This document shows positions 1 through 5,855 of a stretch of 7,300 nt of DNA, piece after piece (the stretch's first letter is position 1; every line of letters begins with the position of its first letter). A program made the translations under genes and the position numbers. Source of the DNA: Spirochaetales bacterium. GTDB taxonomy: Bacteria; Spirochaetota; Spirochaetia; DSM-27196; SLST01. A model generated the notes under the pieces. That model did no database searches. It was not told where the DNA came from and saw only the letters and a program-made list of their open reading frames with translations. Location of the stretch: assembly GCA_007130265.1 (NCBI GenBank), contig SLST01000209.1:1-7300 (forward strand), written 5' to 3'.

Positions 1-595
1 CTGCCTTCGTGCCGACGAGAACTCCCGTGGCGACCCGACCCACGGTCAGAATCGCCTGCGGACGGATCAGATCGACCTGTTCGCGAAGGTACGGGAGGCA
101 GGCGTCGGACTCTTCGGGGCGCGGGTCACGGTTCCCCGGGGGTCGGCACTTGACCACGTTGCCGATGTACGCGTTCCGGTGCCGGTCGAGGTCGATCGCC
201 TCAAGCCACCGATCGAGAAACTGCCCGGCCTTGCCGACAAAGGGAAGCCCGCGTCGGTCCTCTTCGGCGCCGGGTCCCTCGCCCACGACGAGGACCAGCG
301 GATCGAGAACTCCTTCGCCCGGCACCGCCTGCATGCGTCCCTCGTGCAGCGGGCAACGCGTACAGGCGCGCACGCGTTCCTCGAGCCGCTCGAGGCGCCG
401 GCGGCGGTCCGTCTCATCGTCGAACCGATCCGCGCCGTCCACTTCGGCCGCACGCACGACGGTCTCAGCGGCCCTCCGCGACGGCCCGACCGGCATGACC
501 GATGTAGGGGTCTCGTGCGGGGTCCGTTCGCCGTATCGCAGGTAGTCCTCTACGGTGTCCAATACCCGCCAGTACGCAATCTCGCGTTCGCCCAA
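1..595 (-). CDS. Uracil-DNA glycosylase, family 4 (4Fe-4S type), C-terminus missing
   Basis: This enzyme removes uracil from DNA in base-excision repair. The 198 visible residues carry the family-4 signatures: CTRC (Cys78, Cys81) and two further cysteines (Cys150 in NVVKC, Cys166 in ESDAC) that would ligate the iron-sulfur cluster; the catalytic-pocket motif GEGPGAEED (105-113) followed by GLPFVGKAGQ (116-125); and CRPPGNRDP (150-158). The C-terminal HPS-type motif lies beyond the left edge. I chose a TTG start because GGGGGG lies 7 bases upstream, the reading frame begins just after the truA stop (15-base gap), and no ATG lies between that stop and the conserved part except Met34. About 75 residues precede the first cysteine, longer than minimal archaeal homologues but seen in SPO1-polymerase-like bacterial versions. 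It is the last visible gene of the truA operon. Confidence 0.9.
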   Translation of the reverse strand, partial: MGEREIAYWRVLDTVEDYLRYGERTPHETPTSVMPVGPSRRAAETVVRAAEVDGADRFDDETDRRRRLERLEERVRACTRCPLHEGRMQAVPGEGVLDPLVLVVGEGPGAEEDRRGLPFVGKAGQFLDRWLEAIDLDRHRNAYIGNVVKCRPPGNRDPRPEESDACLPYLREQVDLIRPQAILTVGRVATGVLVGTKA

Positions 596-610
596 GCGCT
601 TTCCCCCCGG

Positions 611-1351
611 TCAATCGTAGTCGACTCGGTGCAGTACGAGACCGGCCGCCGGGGCTGATGGTCCGGCGGCGGCGTGGTCGCGTGCGGCAAGCCGCTCCTC
701 CACCTCTACCGGTTCCGCGGCGAGCTTGTCAAGCTCGGTGAGCGTCCCGGCGATCGAACGCACCATGCGCCAGAGGAAGGCATTCGCGGCGATCTGCATG
801 ACCACGAGCCTGCCGCACGGATAGAAGACCACCTGCTGCACCTCACGAACCCGGTGCTCGCTCGGTTCGGACGGCGGCGTGAAGGTCGAGAAGTCGTGCG
901 TTCCCAGAAGCGGCCGGGCGAGTTGGTTCAGCCGCGCAATCGAGGGACGGTACGTGAGACGCGTCACGCGGCGGCGAATGGAGGGCCGCACCGCGGAACA
1001 CGATGTCCAGGAGTAGCGATAGACCCGCCGAGTCGCCGAGTGTCGAGCGTGAAAACGGTCGTCGACTTCGCAGGCGCAGAGGGCCTGGACGTCACGCGGC
1101 AGGTACGAGTTCAGAGCGACGTGGTAGTGTGCCGCGGGTATCGAGTCGATGTCGGTGCGGAAGTTGATGACCTGCCCGTCGGCATGCACGCCCGTGTCGG
1201 TTCGGCCGGCCGCCGAAACCTTCACCGGACGCCGGTGCATTCGCTCGAGCGCGCGGATGACCTCGCCCTGAACCGTCCGTCCGCTCGCCTGTACCTGCCA
1301 ACCGAGGAAATCGGTGCCGTCGTAGGCGAGCGTCATGCGGATATTACGCAT
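611..1351 (-). CDS. truA: tRNA pseudouridine(38-40) synthase TruA
   Basis: TruA converts uridines 38, 39 and 40 in the anticodon stem-loop of tRNAs to pseudouridine. The 246-residue product has the usual family length. It starts MRNIRMTLAYDGTDFLGWQ and has the catalytic motif AGRTDTGVHA, with the nucleophile Asp52. A conserved tyrosine follows in RRVYRY (about Tyr111), then LLGTHDFSTF and the late motif FLWRMVRSIAGTL. It ends in the usual AGLVLHRVDYD. The ATG at 1351 is preferred over the longer open frame because the family N-terminus begins exactly there; an internal ATG at 1336 would remove conserved residues. It overlaps the DUF2225 stop by 8 bases, so translational coupling is likely; its own Shine-Dalgarno sequence is weak. 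The glycosylase gene follows after 15 bases. Confidence 0.96.
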   Translation of the reverse strand: MRNIRMTLAYDGTDFLGWQVQASGRTVQGEVIRALERMHRRPVKVSAAGRTDTGVHADGQVINFRTDIDSIPAAHYHVALNSYLPRDVQALCACEVDDRFHARHSATRRVYRYSWTSCSAVRPSIRRRVTRLTYRPSIARLNQLARPLLGTHDFSTFTPPSEPSEHRVREVQQVVFYPCGRLVVMQIAANAFLWRMVRSIAGTLTELDKLAAEPVEVEERLAARDHAAAGPSAPAAGLVLHRVDYD

Positions 1352-2213
1352 CGGGATCGGCGATTTCCGGATCGCGGTTCTCCTCGCCGAGCTCTCTGGT
1401 GATCTCTTCGTAGACTTCGCGAGCGTTGTCGAGGATCGCCGCCGGTTTGTCGCGACTCGCCTTCCCCATCCCGAAGATTCGGGCAACCGTACGTTTCGCC
1501 CGCCCGAGCGCGGTGCGCCGCTTCTCAGGCTCCTTCCTCGGCCCGTACTCGTACTCGAGAAGCCCGGTGAGATAGAGCACGCCGTCGTACCCGTAGTTCT
1601 TGTCGAGATCCGGGCCGAGATTGGGTGCACCGCTCAGCGTCTCCTTTCCGGTCTGTTCCAGCGCCACGGCGTGGGCGTAGAAGAACCGCGCCTTCCGGTA
1701 GAACACGCGGGCGAGGTAGTCGTAGTTGCCGTCGGGCCGCTTGCGGTGCAGGTCGTCGCAGACCCAGGCCGCCCGCAGACAACACAGACCTCGCTTGAAC
1801 GTGGGGGAGAACTCCCGAGGGAAATGCTCGTAACAGGCGGTTGCAAGGTAGTAGCTTGCACACCCCTCGCGCAGGCCTCGCGGCGAGGCGAAGTCGAGGC
1901 CTTCGAAGATCGGCCGCATGTCCTCTATGCGCTGCTGCTCCTCCGCGCGAATCGTCTCAATCGCTTCCCGCGGAACACCGAGGAAGTCCTGGTGAAACGC
2001 CGCATAGTAGCACGCAGGGCAGACGGTGACCGGGTAGATGAGCGGGTAGACCTCGCCGTACTTCTGTGACGGGACATAGCTGCGCCGCAGCTCGCGGGTC
2101 AGATCGCCGGCGTTCAGACGGCCCCGGCCGGTTCGAAGCTCCTCCCGGTAGAAGTTTGTCTCGCACAGGGGACAGGCGATCGGCGTCTTGGAGAAGAAGG
2201 TCAGCTCCGCCAT
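1344..2213 (-). CDS. DUF2225 family protein
   Basis: This 289-residue protein matches the DUF2225 family, which has no established biochemical function. The N-terminal part has two CxxC pairs, CPLC (Cys14, Cys17) and CPAC (Cys65, Cys68), in a zinc-ribbon-like arrangement. Between them is the family-typical stretch around YVPSQKYGEVYPLIYPVTVC. The rest (about 80-289) is probably helical and repeat-like, rich in Tyr, Arg and Leu, with pieces such as YYLATACYEH and YDYLARVFYRKARFFYAHAV that resemble TPR helices. No signal peptide or membrane segment is seen, so a cytoplasmic location is likely. The ATG directly abuts the acpS stop (TAGATG), and GAGGG inside the end of acpS serves as its ribosome binding site. 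The 3' end overlaps truA by 8 bases. Family assignment is firm; the function is unknown. Confidence 0.85.
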   Translation of the reverse strand: MAELTFFSKTPIACPLCETNFYREELRTGRGRLNAGDLTRELRRSYVPSQKYGEVYPLIYPVTVCPACYYAAFHQDFLGVPREAIETIRAEEQQRIEDMRPIFEGLDFASPRGLREGCASYYLATACYEHFPREFSPTFKRGLCCLRAAWVCDDLHRKRPDGNYDYLARVFYRKARFFYAHAVALEQTGKETLSGAPNLGPDLDKNYGYDGVLYLTGLLEYEYGPRKEPEKRRTALGRAKRTVARIFGMGKASRDKPAAILDNAREVYEEITRELGEENRDPEIADPDA

Positions 2214-2585
2214 CTATCCCTCAATAACCACCATGGCTATCGCGTTGTCAAGCTCGTGCGTGAGGGACAGATGTATGCGTTCGCCACCGAACCTCGCAAA
2301 CGTCTCCGCCGCCTGCCCGTGCAGGCATATGCCCGGCTTGCCCGCCGCGTCGTTGACAACCTGAACCTCTCTGAGCGAGAAATGCTGCAGTCCGGTCCCC
2401 ATCGCCTTTCCGAGCGCTTCCTTCGCTGCATATCTCACGGCGAGAGAGAGCGCCATTGATGCGCCGCGGCTGCGTGCATCGGCCAGCTCACCGGGATGGA
2501 AGAAGCGTTCGAGCAGTCCTCCCTGGCCTACCCAGCGATCCATCCGCGCGACCTGAATCAGATCGACCCCTATTCCCAGAATCAC
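2214..2585 (-). CDS. acpS: Holo-[acyl-carrier-protein] synthase AcpS
   Basis: AcpS transfers 4'-phosphopantetheine from coenzyme A to the serine of apo-ACP, activating the carrier for fatty-acid and phospholipid synthesis. The 123-residue length is normal. Both magnesium-binding motifs are present: GIGVDLIQVARM with Asp8, and RYAAKEALGKAMGTG with Glu56 and Lys60. The C-terminal strand HLSLTHELDNAIAMVV is also typical. The start is GTG, in a GTGA overlap with the ybbR stop, with AGGAGAGG four bases upstream inside the end of ybbR. This arrangement suggests translational coupling to ybbR. The gene occupies the place that glmM holds in the cdaA-cdaR-glmM cluster of Firmicutes. Confidence 0.96.
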   Translation of the reverse strand: MILGIGVDLIQVARMDRWVGQGGLLERFFHPGELADARSRGASMALSLAVRYAAKEALGKAMGTGLQHFSLREVQVVNDAAGKPGICLHGQAAETFARFGGERIHLSLTHELDNAIAMVVIEG

Positions 2586-3565
2586 CGGCCCTCTCCTTCG
2601 TCGCCGAGCCCGGGAACCTGCTGAACCGCGTTCGTCACGGTGAGCTCGATCCGCGCCGGTTCGATCGCGAGCACCAGAATTCCCCCCGGAATCTGCGGGC
2701 GCACCGGAAGCGTATACGTTCCGGGCGCGGTGATCCCGCCGGCGTCCACGAAGAGCCCCACACGGGCGCTCGGCACGCTTTCCACGTCGAGCTGCTTCCC
2801 CTGCACGCGAATGGATCCGGTGGTGCGGTCTGCCTCGTAGCTGAGCTCCGGGTCGAGATCGACCACGGCGATCTCCACGCGGTCGAACGTCTCCTGAACG
2901 ATCGTCTCGGTGATCAACGCCCGAAACTCGACGATGTTTCCTCCGGGAAAGTCAACGAGCGGGTCGGGTCGGACGAGTCGAACCCGTTCGGAGAAGTCGC
3001 TGGTGCGCCCGGTGAGACTCACGGCCTCGGTGACAATCTGGTTGACGCTCTCGAGGCGGCTGCGTGGACCCACGACGTCGACAGTCGTTGGCGAGATCCG
3101 GTAGTCGCTGAGCTCGTAGCCCGGCGGCGGGAACCCGACGATGTTCGGGACCACCTCGAGACTCTGAGACATTTTCTCCTCGAGAGTCACGGTGACGTAG
3201 AGCGGCTCGACCGTGATCTCCAGAGCCTCGAGATCGAGCGCGGTACCGGTCCGCTCGATCGTCACGGGTGCACGGAACACTCCCTCGTCGGCATGCTCGC
3301 TGAAGTCTGCGTAGGCGATGATATCCTCCTCGAGGACATCAAAGATCCGCTCCTCATCACCACGGACCCGAACGCGCACGCGATTCGGGTACTCGGCCCC
3401 GGGAACCACGCGCTCAGCGAGACGCAGCTGAAGCGGCACGCTGAAGTGCCGCTCGGTCACCGTCGCCAGGTCGTTGAGCAGCACGACGAGAATCGCGAGC
3501 CCGAGAGCTATGATCTTGGCCGGCCAGTTATCGACGAGGCGCCGCAAGAGGTCACCCGATACCAA
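2582..3565 (-). CDS. ybbR: YbbR-domain membrane protein (CdaR-like), probable partner of the diadenylate cyclase
   Basis: In Firmicutes the YbbR protein CdaR is a membrane-anchored regulator that binds the cyclase CdaA; the same role is inferred here from the adjacent overlapping cdaA gene. The 327-residue product has a short cytoplasmic start, one membrane helix (about 15-31, PAKIIALGLAILVVLL) and three YbbR-type beta-rich repeats at roughly 38-128, 129-219 and 222-312. These would lie outside the cytoplasmic membrane. Each repeat has the family pattern of an early VxVRG, VDVVGP or IRVQG strand and a late VEPxxVTVTL-like strand. I chose the TTG start at 3565 because GGAGGAGG lies six bases upstream and the product then begins VSGDLLRRLVDNWPAK, just ahead of the helix. 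The open frame extends to an ATG at 3601, which lacks comparable support. The gene overlaps the end of cdaA by 14 bases. Confidence 0.88.
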   Translation of the reverse strand: MVSGDLLRRLVDNWPAKIIALGLAILVVLLNDLATVTERHFSVPLQLRLAERVVPGAEYPNRVRVRVRGDEERIFDVLEEDIIAYADFSEHADEGVFRAPVTIERTGTALDLEALEITVEPLYVTVTLEEKMSQSLEVVPNIVGFPPPGYELSDYRISPTTVDVVGPRSRLESVNQIVTEAVSLTGRTSDFSERVRLVRPDPLVDFPGGNIVEFRALITETIVQETFDRVEIAVVDLDPELSYEADRTTGSIRVQGKQLDVESVPSARVGLFVDAGGITAPGTYTLPVRPQIPGGILVLAIEPARIELTVTNAVQQVPGLGDEGEGR

Positions 3566-4355
3566 CGGCGTCCTCCTCCAGATCGACCGGCTCTTCCACA
3601 TCGAGCAGCTCAGAGAGTTGTTTCCGCACCTCTTCGATGCTCAGGTTGTAGAAGAGATTCGCGTCGTAGGCGAGAGACAGCGCGCCGGTCTCCTCAGAGA
3701 CGACGAGAACGACCGCATCGCTCTCTTCGGCGAGCCCGAGCGCGGCTCGATGGCGGGTCCCGAAGCTGCGTCTGATGTCCTGCTGATCCGAGAGCGGCAG
3801 GAAACACCCTGCGGCGACGACCTTTCCCTCATCGATCACGACCGCCCCGTCGTGGAGCGCCGTGTCGTGCGAGAAGATCGTCAGGAGCAGCACCGAGCTC
3901 ACCTGGGCATCGAGCCGGGTTCCGGTCTCAACAATGGTCTTCTGTCCAACGTTGCGCACGAACACCATCAGTGCGCCGCGTCGCCGATACGCGAGCACCT
4001 CGGCGGCGGTGATCGCCGCGTCGAGCTCCTCATACTCAGAACGACCGGAGAGCCGCAGAATCCGGCCCTGACCGATTCTGGTGAAGATCTTGCGGAGCTC
4101 CGGCTGAAAGATGACCGCGAGAGCGATCACGAGGCTCGGTGCAACGAGATCGAGCAGCGTTCGCAACGTGTTCAGGTTGAGCACGAAGGCAACGCCGTAG
4201 GTAAGCAGGACGAAAACCGCACCTTTGATGAGGGGGACCGCTCTTGTCTGCACAAGGAGCTGGTAGCCCTTGTAGATGAGGAAAGCGAGGATGAGAACGT
4301 CCAGCGCGGGCAGGACGATCGTGCGCAGAACCCATATCTCGTTCAGCCAGTTCAT
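3552..4355 (-). CDS. cdaA: Diadenylate cyclase CdaA (DacA), c-di-AMP synthase
   Basis: CdaA condenses two ATP into the second messenger c-di-AMP, which controls osmolyte and potassium transport and cell-wall homeostasis in many bacteria. The 267-residue protein shows the CdaA layout: three N-terminal membrane helices (about 12-30, 40-59 and 70-84), a short linker, then the cytoplasmic DAC domain. Catalytic motifs are intact: LHDGAVVI with Asp169-Gly170-Ala171, and GTRHRAALG with Arg201-His202-Arg203. VSEETGALSLA (219-229) follows. The segment before DGA reads FSHDTALHDGA, slightly different from the more usual NxxTPLHDGA. The ATG at 4355 has only a modest GGAAG about 11 bases upstream. The gene leads the unit cdaA-ybbR-acpS-DUF2225-truA-glycosylase, and a candidate promoter and a palindrome lie just upstream. 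Confidence 0.96.
   Translation of the reverse strand: MNWLNEIWVLRTIVLPALDVLILAFLIYKGYQLLVQTRAVPLIKGAVFVLLTYGVAFVLNLNTLRTLLDLVAPSLVIALAVIFQPELRKIFTRIGQGRILRLSGRSEYEELDAAITAAEVLAYRRRGALMVFVRNVGQKTIVETGTRLDAQVSSVLLLTIFSHDTALHDGAVVIDEGKVVAAGCFLPLSDQQDIRRSFGTRHRAALGLAEESDAVVLVVSEETGALSLAYDANLFYNLSIEEVRKQLSELLDVEEPVDLEEDAVGIG
3572..3579 (-). promoter_or_regulatory. Strong Shine-Dalgarno sequence that fixes the ybbR TTG start
   Basis: GGAGGAGG on the minus strand ends six bases before a TTG. It lies inside the last codons of cdaA. It is one of the strongest ribosome binding sites in the window and decides between the TTG at 3565 and the upstream ATG at 3601. Confidence 0.75.
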
Positions 4356-4376
4356 ATTTCAGAGCTCTTCCACCGG

Positions 4377-4389
4377 TACTCTTAGAGTA
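4377..4389 (-). promoter_or_regulatory. Perfect 13-base palindrome in front of cdaA (possible operator)
   Basis: TACTCT-A-AGAGTA on the minus strand has two perfect six-base arms around one central base. It overlaps the candidate -10 box and lies 21 bases before the cdaA start codon. A second palindrome, AGAGCTCT (4361-4368), lies between it and the start. Either could be an operator or a short RNA stem. No known regulator motif is recognised. Confidence 0.35.
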
Positions 4390-4412
4390 TCGACAGAAGG
4401 GCGTTTTCACAA
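4386..4412 (-). promoter_or_regulatory. Candidate promoter for cdaA
   Basis: On the minus strand TTGTGA (4412-4407) and GATACT (4391-4386) resemble -35 and -10 boxes, but the spacer is only 15 bases. The position, about 30 bases before the cdaA ATG and after a hairpin that may end the preceding transcript, is sensible. Sequence match alone is weak. Confidence 0.35.
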
Positions 4413-4444
4413 GGTGCGGTTCGAATGGGTATCTACAGAGAGGA

Positions 4445-4462
4445 CGGGCCGCCCGCGGCCCG
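4445..4462 (-). terminator. GC-rich hairpin after the 31-residue gene (terminator-like, no U-tract)
   Basis: A perfect seven-base-pair stem CGGGCCG/CGGCCCG with a four-base loop lies seven bases after the stop codon of the small gene. The bases that follow in the minus direction (TCCTCTCT) are pyrimidine-rich but not a run of T, so intrinsic termination would be weak. It may instead be a transcript-stabilising or partial terminator between the small gene and cdaA. Confidence 0.45.
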
Positions 4463-4469
4463 GCGGACA

Positions 4470-4565
4470 CTACTTGCCCTTCTTCTTATGGCGATTCTTT
4501 CTCAGCTTCTTCTTGCGCTTGTGCGTAGAGATCTTCTTACGCTTGCGCTTACGTCCACATGGCAC
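4470..4565 (-). CDS. 31-residue basic AURKAIP1/COX24 (mS38-like) domain protein, probable ribosome-associated protein
   Basis: This tiny gene encodes 31 residues, nearly all basic. The core is KRKRKKISTHKRKKK followed by LRKNRHKKKGK. It resembles the bacterial proteins annotated as AURKAIP1/COX24 domain, for example the Bacteroidetes type with THKRKKRLRKNRHKKK. The eukaryotic relatives are mitochondrial small-subunit protein mS38, so a ribosomal RNA-binding role is inferred. The start is GTG: AGGAG lies eight bases upstream, and the product begins MPCGRKRK, which fits the family N-terminus. An in-frame TGA lies eight codons upstream of the GTG, so little extension is possible. An ATG at 4573 is in another frame and directly abuts the AGGAG. 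The gene lies between miaA and cdaA, with its own good promoter overlapping the miaA stop and a hairpin in the leader. Confidence 0.82.
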   Translation of the reverse strand: MPCGRKRKRKKISTHKRKKKLRKNRHKKKGK

Positions 4566-4573
4566 AGCGGCAT

Positions 4574-4605
4574 CTCCTGTTTTTCGTCAACCCGGTTGAC
4601 AGGTG
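4574..4605 (-). promoter_or_regulatory. Leader hairpin overlapping the ribosome binding site of the 31-residue gene
   Basis: The predicted leader begins close to a perfect 15-base palindrome (4586-4600; arms GTCAACC and GGTTGAC around one base). Directly 5' of it is CCT (4603-4601), which can pair with AGG of the AGGAG ribosome binding site (4578-4574). Alternatively CCTGT (4603-4599) can pair with ACAGG (4580-4576) and open the inner stem. Either fold would affect access to the start site. A regulatory role is inference. Confidence 0.4.
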
Positions 4606-4612
4606 AGCCTGA

Positions 4613-4641
4613 AAGATAGCGAAGGGGTACCACGCTGTCAA
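4613..4641 (-). promoter_or_regulatory. Sigma-70 type promoter for the 31-residue gene
   Basis: On the minus strand a perfect -35 box TTGACA (4641-4636) is followed by exactly 17 bases and TATCTT (4618-4613), a four-of-six match to the -10 consensus. The -35 box contains the TGA stop of miaA. Transcription would start near 4606, giving a leader of roughly 40 bases before the GTG. Confidence 0.6.
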
Positions 4642-5573
4642 GCTGACCGAACGGTATCGCAGAGGCGGTCCACGAGCTCGACCACACGCGAAACCTCTCG
4701 CGCGGGAATCTCCATGACCTTCGGCAGCCGTCGAAAAAACGTTCTCTGTCGTTTCGCGTACCGACGCGTCGAGCCGATTATCTCCGCGGCGATCCGCTCG
4801 TTCTCTGCGATCGGACGCAGCCGGCCGGCTGGATCGAAGAACTCGCGGTACCCGATCGCCCGCAGCCCGGGGTCGCCGGGACCGTAGCCAAGGCCGACGA
4901 GTCGCTCCACCTCGTCCCGCAGCCCGTGATCGAACATCGCTTCGACGCGCGCTGCGATGCGCGAGCGTAGTTCCTCGCGATCCCGGTGCAGCGCGCACGA
5001 CGTTACGGCGACGTCGGCGCGAGCCGGACCACCGGCCGCGTACTCGGACGGTCCGCGTCCGGTCTGCTCGTAGATCTCGAGTGCACGGCCGATCCGGTAT
5101 CCGTCGTGCCGATGTATGCGATCGGCGGCATCCGGGTCGATCGAAGCGAGCTTACGGTGCATCGTCTCGAGCCCCATCTCGTCGATCTCAGCCTGCACGC
5201 GTTCGCGGATCTTCGGGTCGCTCGACGGTGCACCCGGCAGGCCGTAGAGCAGGTGCTTGAAATAGTATCCGGTGCCTCCGGCGACAACCGACACTTTCGC
5301 CCGGCCGTGAATCGCCTCGATCGCCCGGTTGGCCTCGTGCACGAAGGCACCCACATCGTACTGCTCGTCGGGGTCTCTGATATCGATCAGATGGTGGGGC
5401 AACCGCTCACGCAGCGAACGATCGGGCTTCGCGGTTCCTATATCCATGCCGCGGTAAATCTGCATGGAATCGGCGCTGATGACCTCTACCCGGCGACCGG
5501 TCAGTGCCTCTAGCGTTTCGGTCTTCCCGACCGCCGTCGGGCCGAAGAGAAACAGTACGACCGGCCGGCTCAA
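4638..5573 (-). CDS. miaA: tRNA dimethylallyltransferase MiaA
   Basis: MiaA transfers the dimethylallyl group of DMAPP to N6 of adenosine 37 in tRNAs that read codons beginning with U, the first step to i6A/ms2i6A. The 311-residue product has the normal family length. It shows the P-loop GPTAVGKT (11-18), the conserved DSMQIYRGMDIGTAKP (35-50), HHLIDIRDP, and VVAGGTGYYFKHLLYGLPG. The C-terminal part contains the usual RAIGYREF and the RRYAKRQRTFFRR motif. I chose the TTG start because the product then begins MSRPVVLFLFGPTAVGKT, and GAGGAG at the end of rpoZ lies four bases upstream. The open frame continues upstream to 5657 through rpoZ-antiphase sequence with no family match. One base separates it from the rpoZ stop, so the two are probably co-transcribed and coupled. 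Confidence 0.95.
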   Translation of the reverse strand: MSRPVVLFLFGPTAVGKTETLEALTGRRVEVISADSMQIYRGMDIGTAKPDRSLRERLPHHLIDIRDPDEQYDVGAFVHEANRAIEAIHGRAKVSVVAGGTGYYFKHLLYGLPGAPSSDPKIRERVQAEIDEMGLETMHRKLASIDPDAADRIHRHDGYRIGRALEIYEQTGRGPSEYAAGGPARADVAVTSCALHRDREELRSRIAARVEAMFDHGLRDEVERLVGLGYGPGDPGLRAIGYREFFDPAGRLRPIAENERIAAEIIGSTRRYAKRQRTFFRRLPKVMEIPAREVSRVVELVDRLCDTVRSA

Positions 5574-5574
5574 G

Positions 5575-5766
5575 CTACTCCTCGATCCGGTACTGGACCT
5601 TTCTCGTGAGTATCTGTCGAACGGCCGTGGAGACGACTTTCCCGTCGTTCTCGTCAAGGTCTTCGTCCCCGGTCATGGTGATCTGGTAGGCGCGACGGAT
5701 AGACGCACAGGTGAGTTCATAGACGTTACCCTGGTACTCTTCGAGGAGGTTGAGCGGGAGGATCAT
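5575..5766 (-). CDS. rpoZ: DNA-directed RNA polymerase omega subunit
   Basis: Omega binds the beta' subunit and helps assemble and stabilise RNA polymerase. The 63-residue product aligns with the omega core: LEEYQGNVYELTCASIRRAYQ corresponds to the GN-xx-xL-xxxAxRRAxQ helix, and DENDGKVVSTAVRQIL to the ENDK-xxxxALREI segment. It ends KVQYRIEE, an ending I associate with spirochaetes. The start is uncertain. The ATG at 5766 places the GN motif at residues 13-14, close to E. coli omega (14-15), and codons upstream of it are less GC-rich at third positions. An ATG at 5790 would add MARKASAA, and a GTG at 5859 would add 31 residues. None has a convincing combination of binding site and family length, although the GTG has GGAG eight bases upstream. 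miaA follows after one base. Confidence 0.85.
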   Translation of the reverse strand: MILPLNLLEEYQGNVYELTCASIRRAYQITMTGDEDLDENDGKVVSTAVRQILTRKVQYRIEE

Positions 5767-5797
5767 CGCCGCACTTGCTTTTCGCGCCATTCGCGTA

Positions 5798-5826
5798 AAG
5801 GTACCAATAGGTCGTGTCGCTGTAAA
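5798..5826 (-). promoter_or_regulatory. Candidate promoter for rpoZ-miaA
   Basis: TTTACA (5826-5821, five of six) is followed by 17 bases and TACCTT (5803-5798, three of six, keeping the first T, the A and the last T). Transcription would begin near 5791, just before the 5790 ATG. This fits a start at 5766 with a short leader, or a leaderless start at 5790. The 89 bases between the DUF3179 stop and rpoZ hold no other recognisable feature. Confidence 0.4.
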
Positions 5827-5855
5827 GAGCCCGATGGCTCTGCCTGATACCTCGG

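Noticed and set aside
674..2069. Two plus-strand open frames (674-1402 and 1335-2069) opposite truA and DUF2225
   Set aside because: Both are antisense to clearly conserved genes and show no family features.
2456..3775. Long plus-strand open frame (439 codons) opposite acpS, ybbR and cdaA
   Set aside because: It lies antisense to three well-supported genes, shows no recognisable family, and is rich in Arg, Asp, His and Pro, as expected of antisense frames in GC-rich DNA.
3474..4385. Plus-strand open frame (303 codons) opposite cdaA
   Set aside because: cdaA has intact catalytic motifs on the other strand; this frame has no recognisable motif.
4502..4573. ATG at 4573 as the start of a different small protein upstream of cdaA
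   Set aside because: The AGGAG directly abuts this ATG with no spacer, and its 23-residue frame has no family match, whereas the GTG eight bases further on gives the conserved basic protein.
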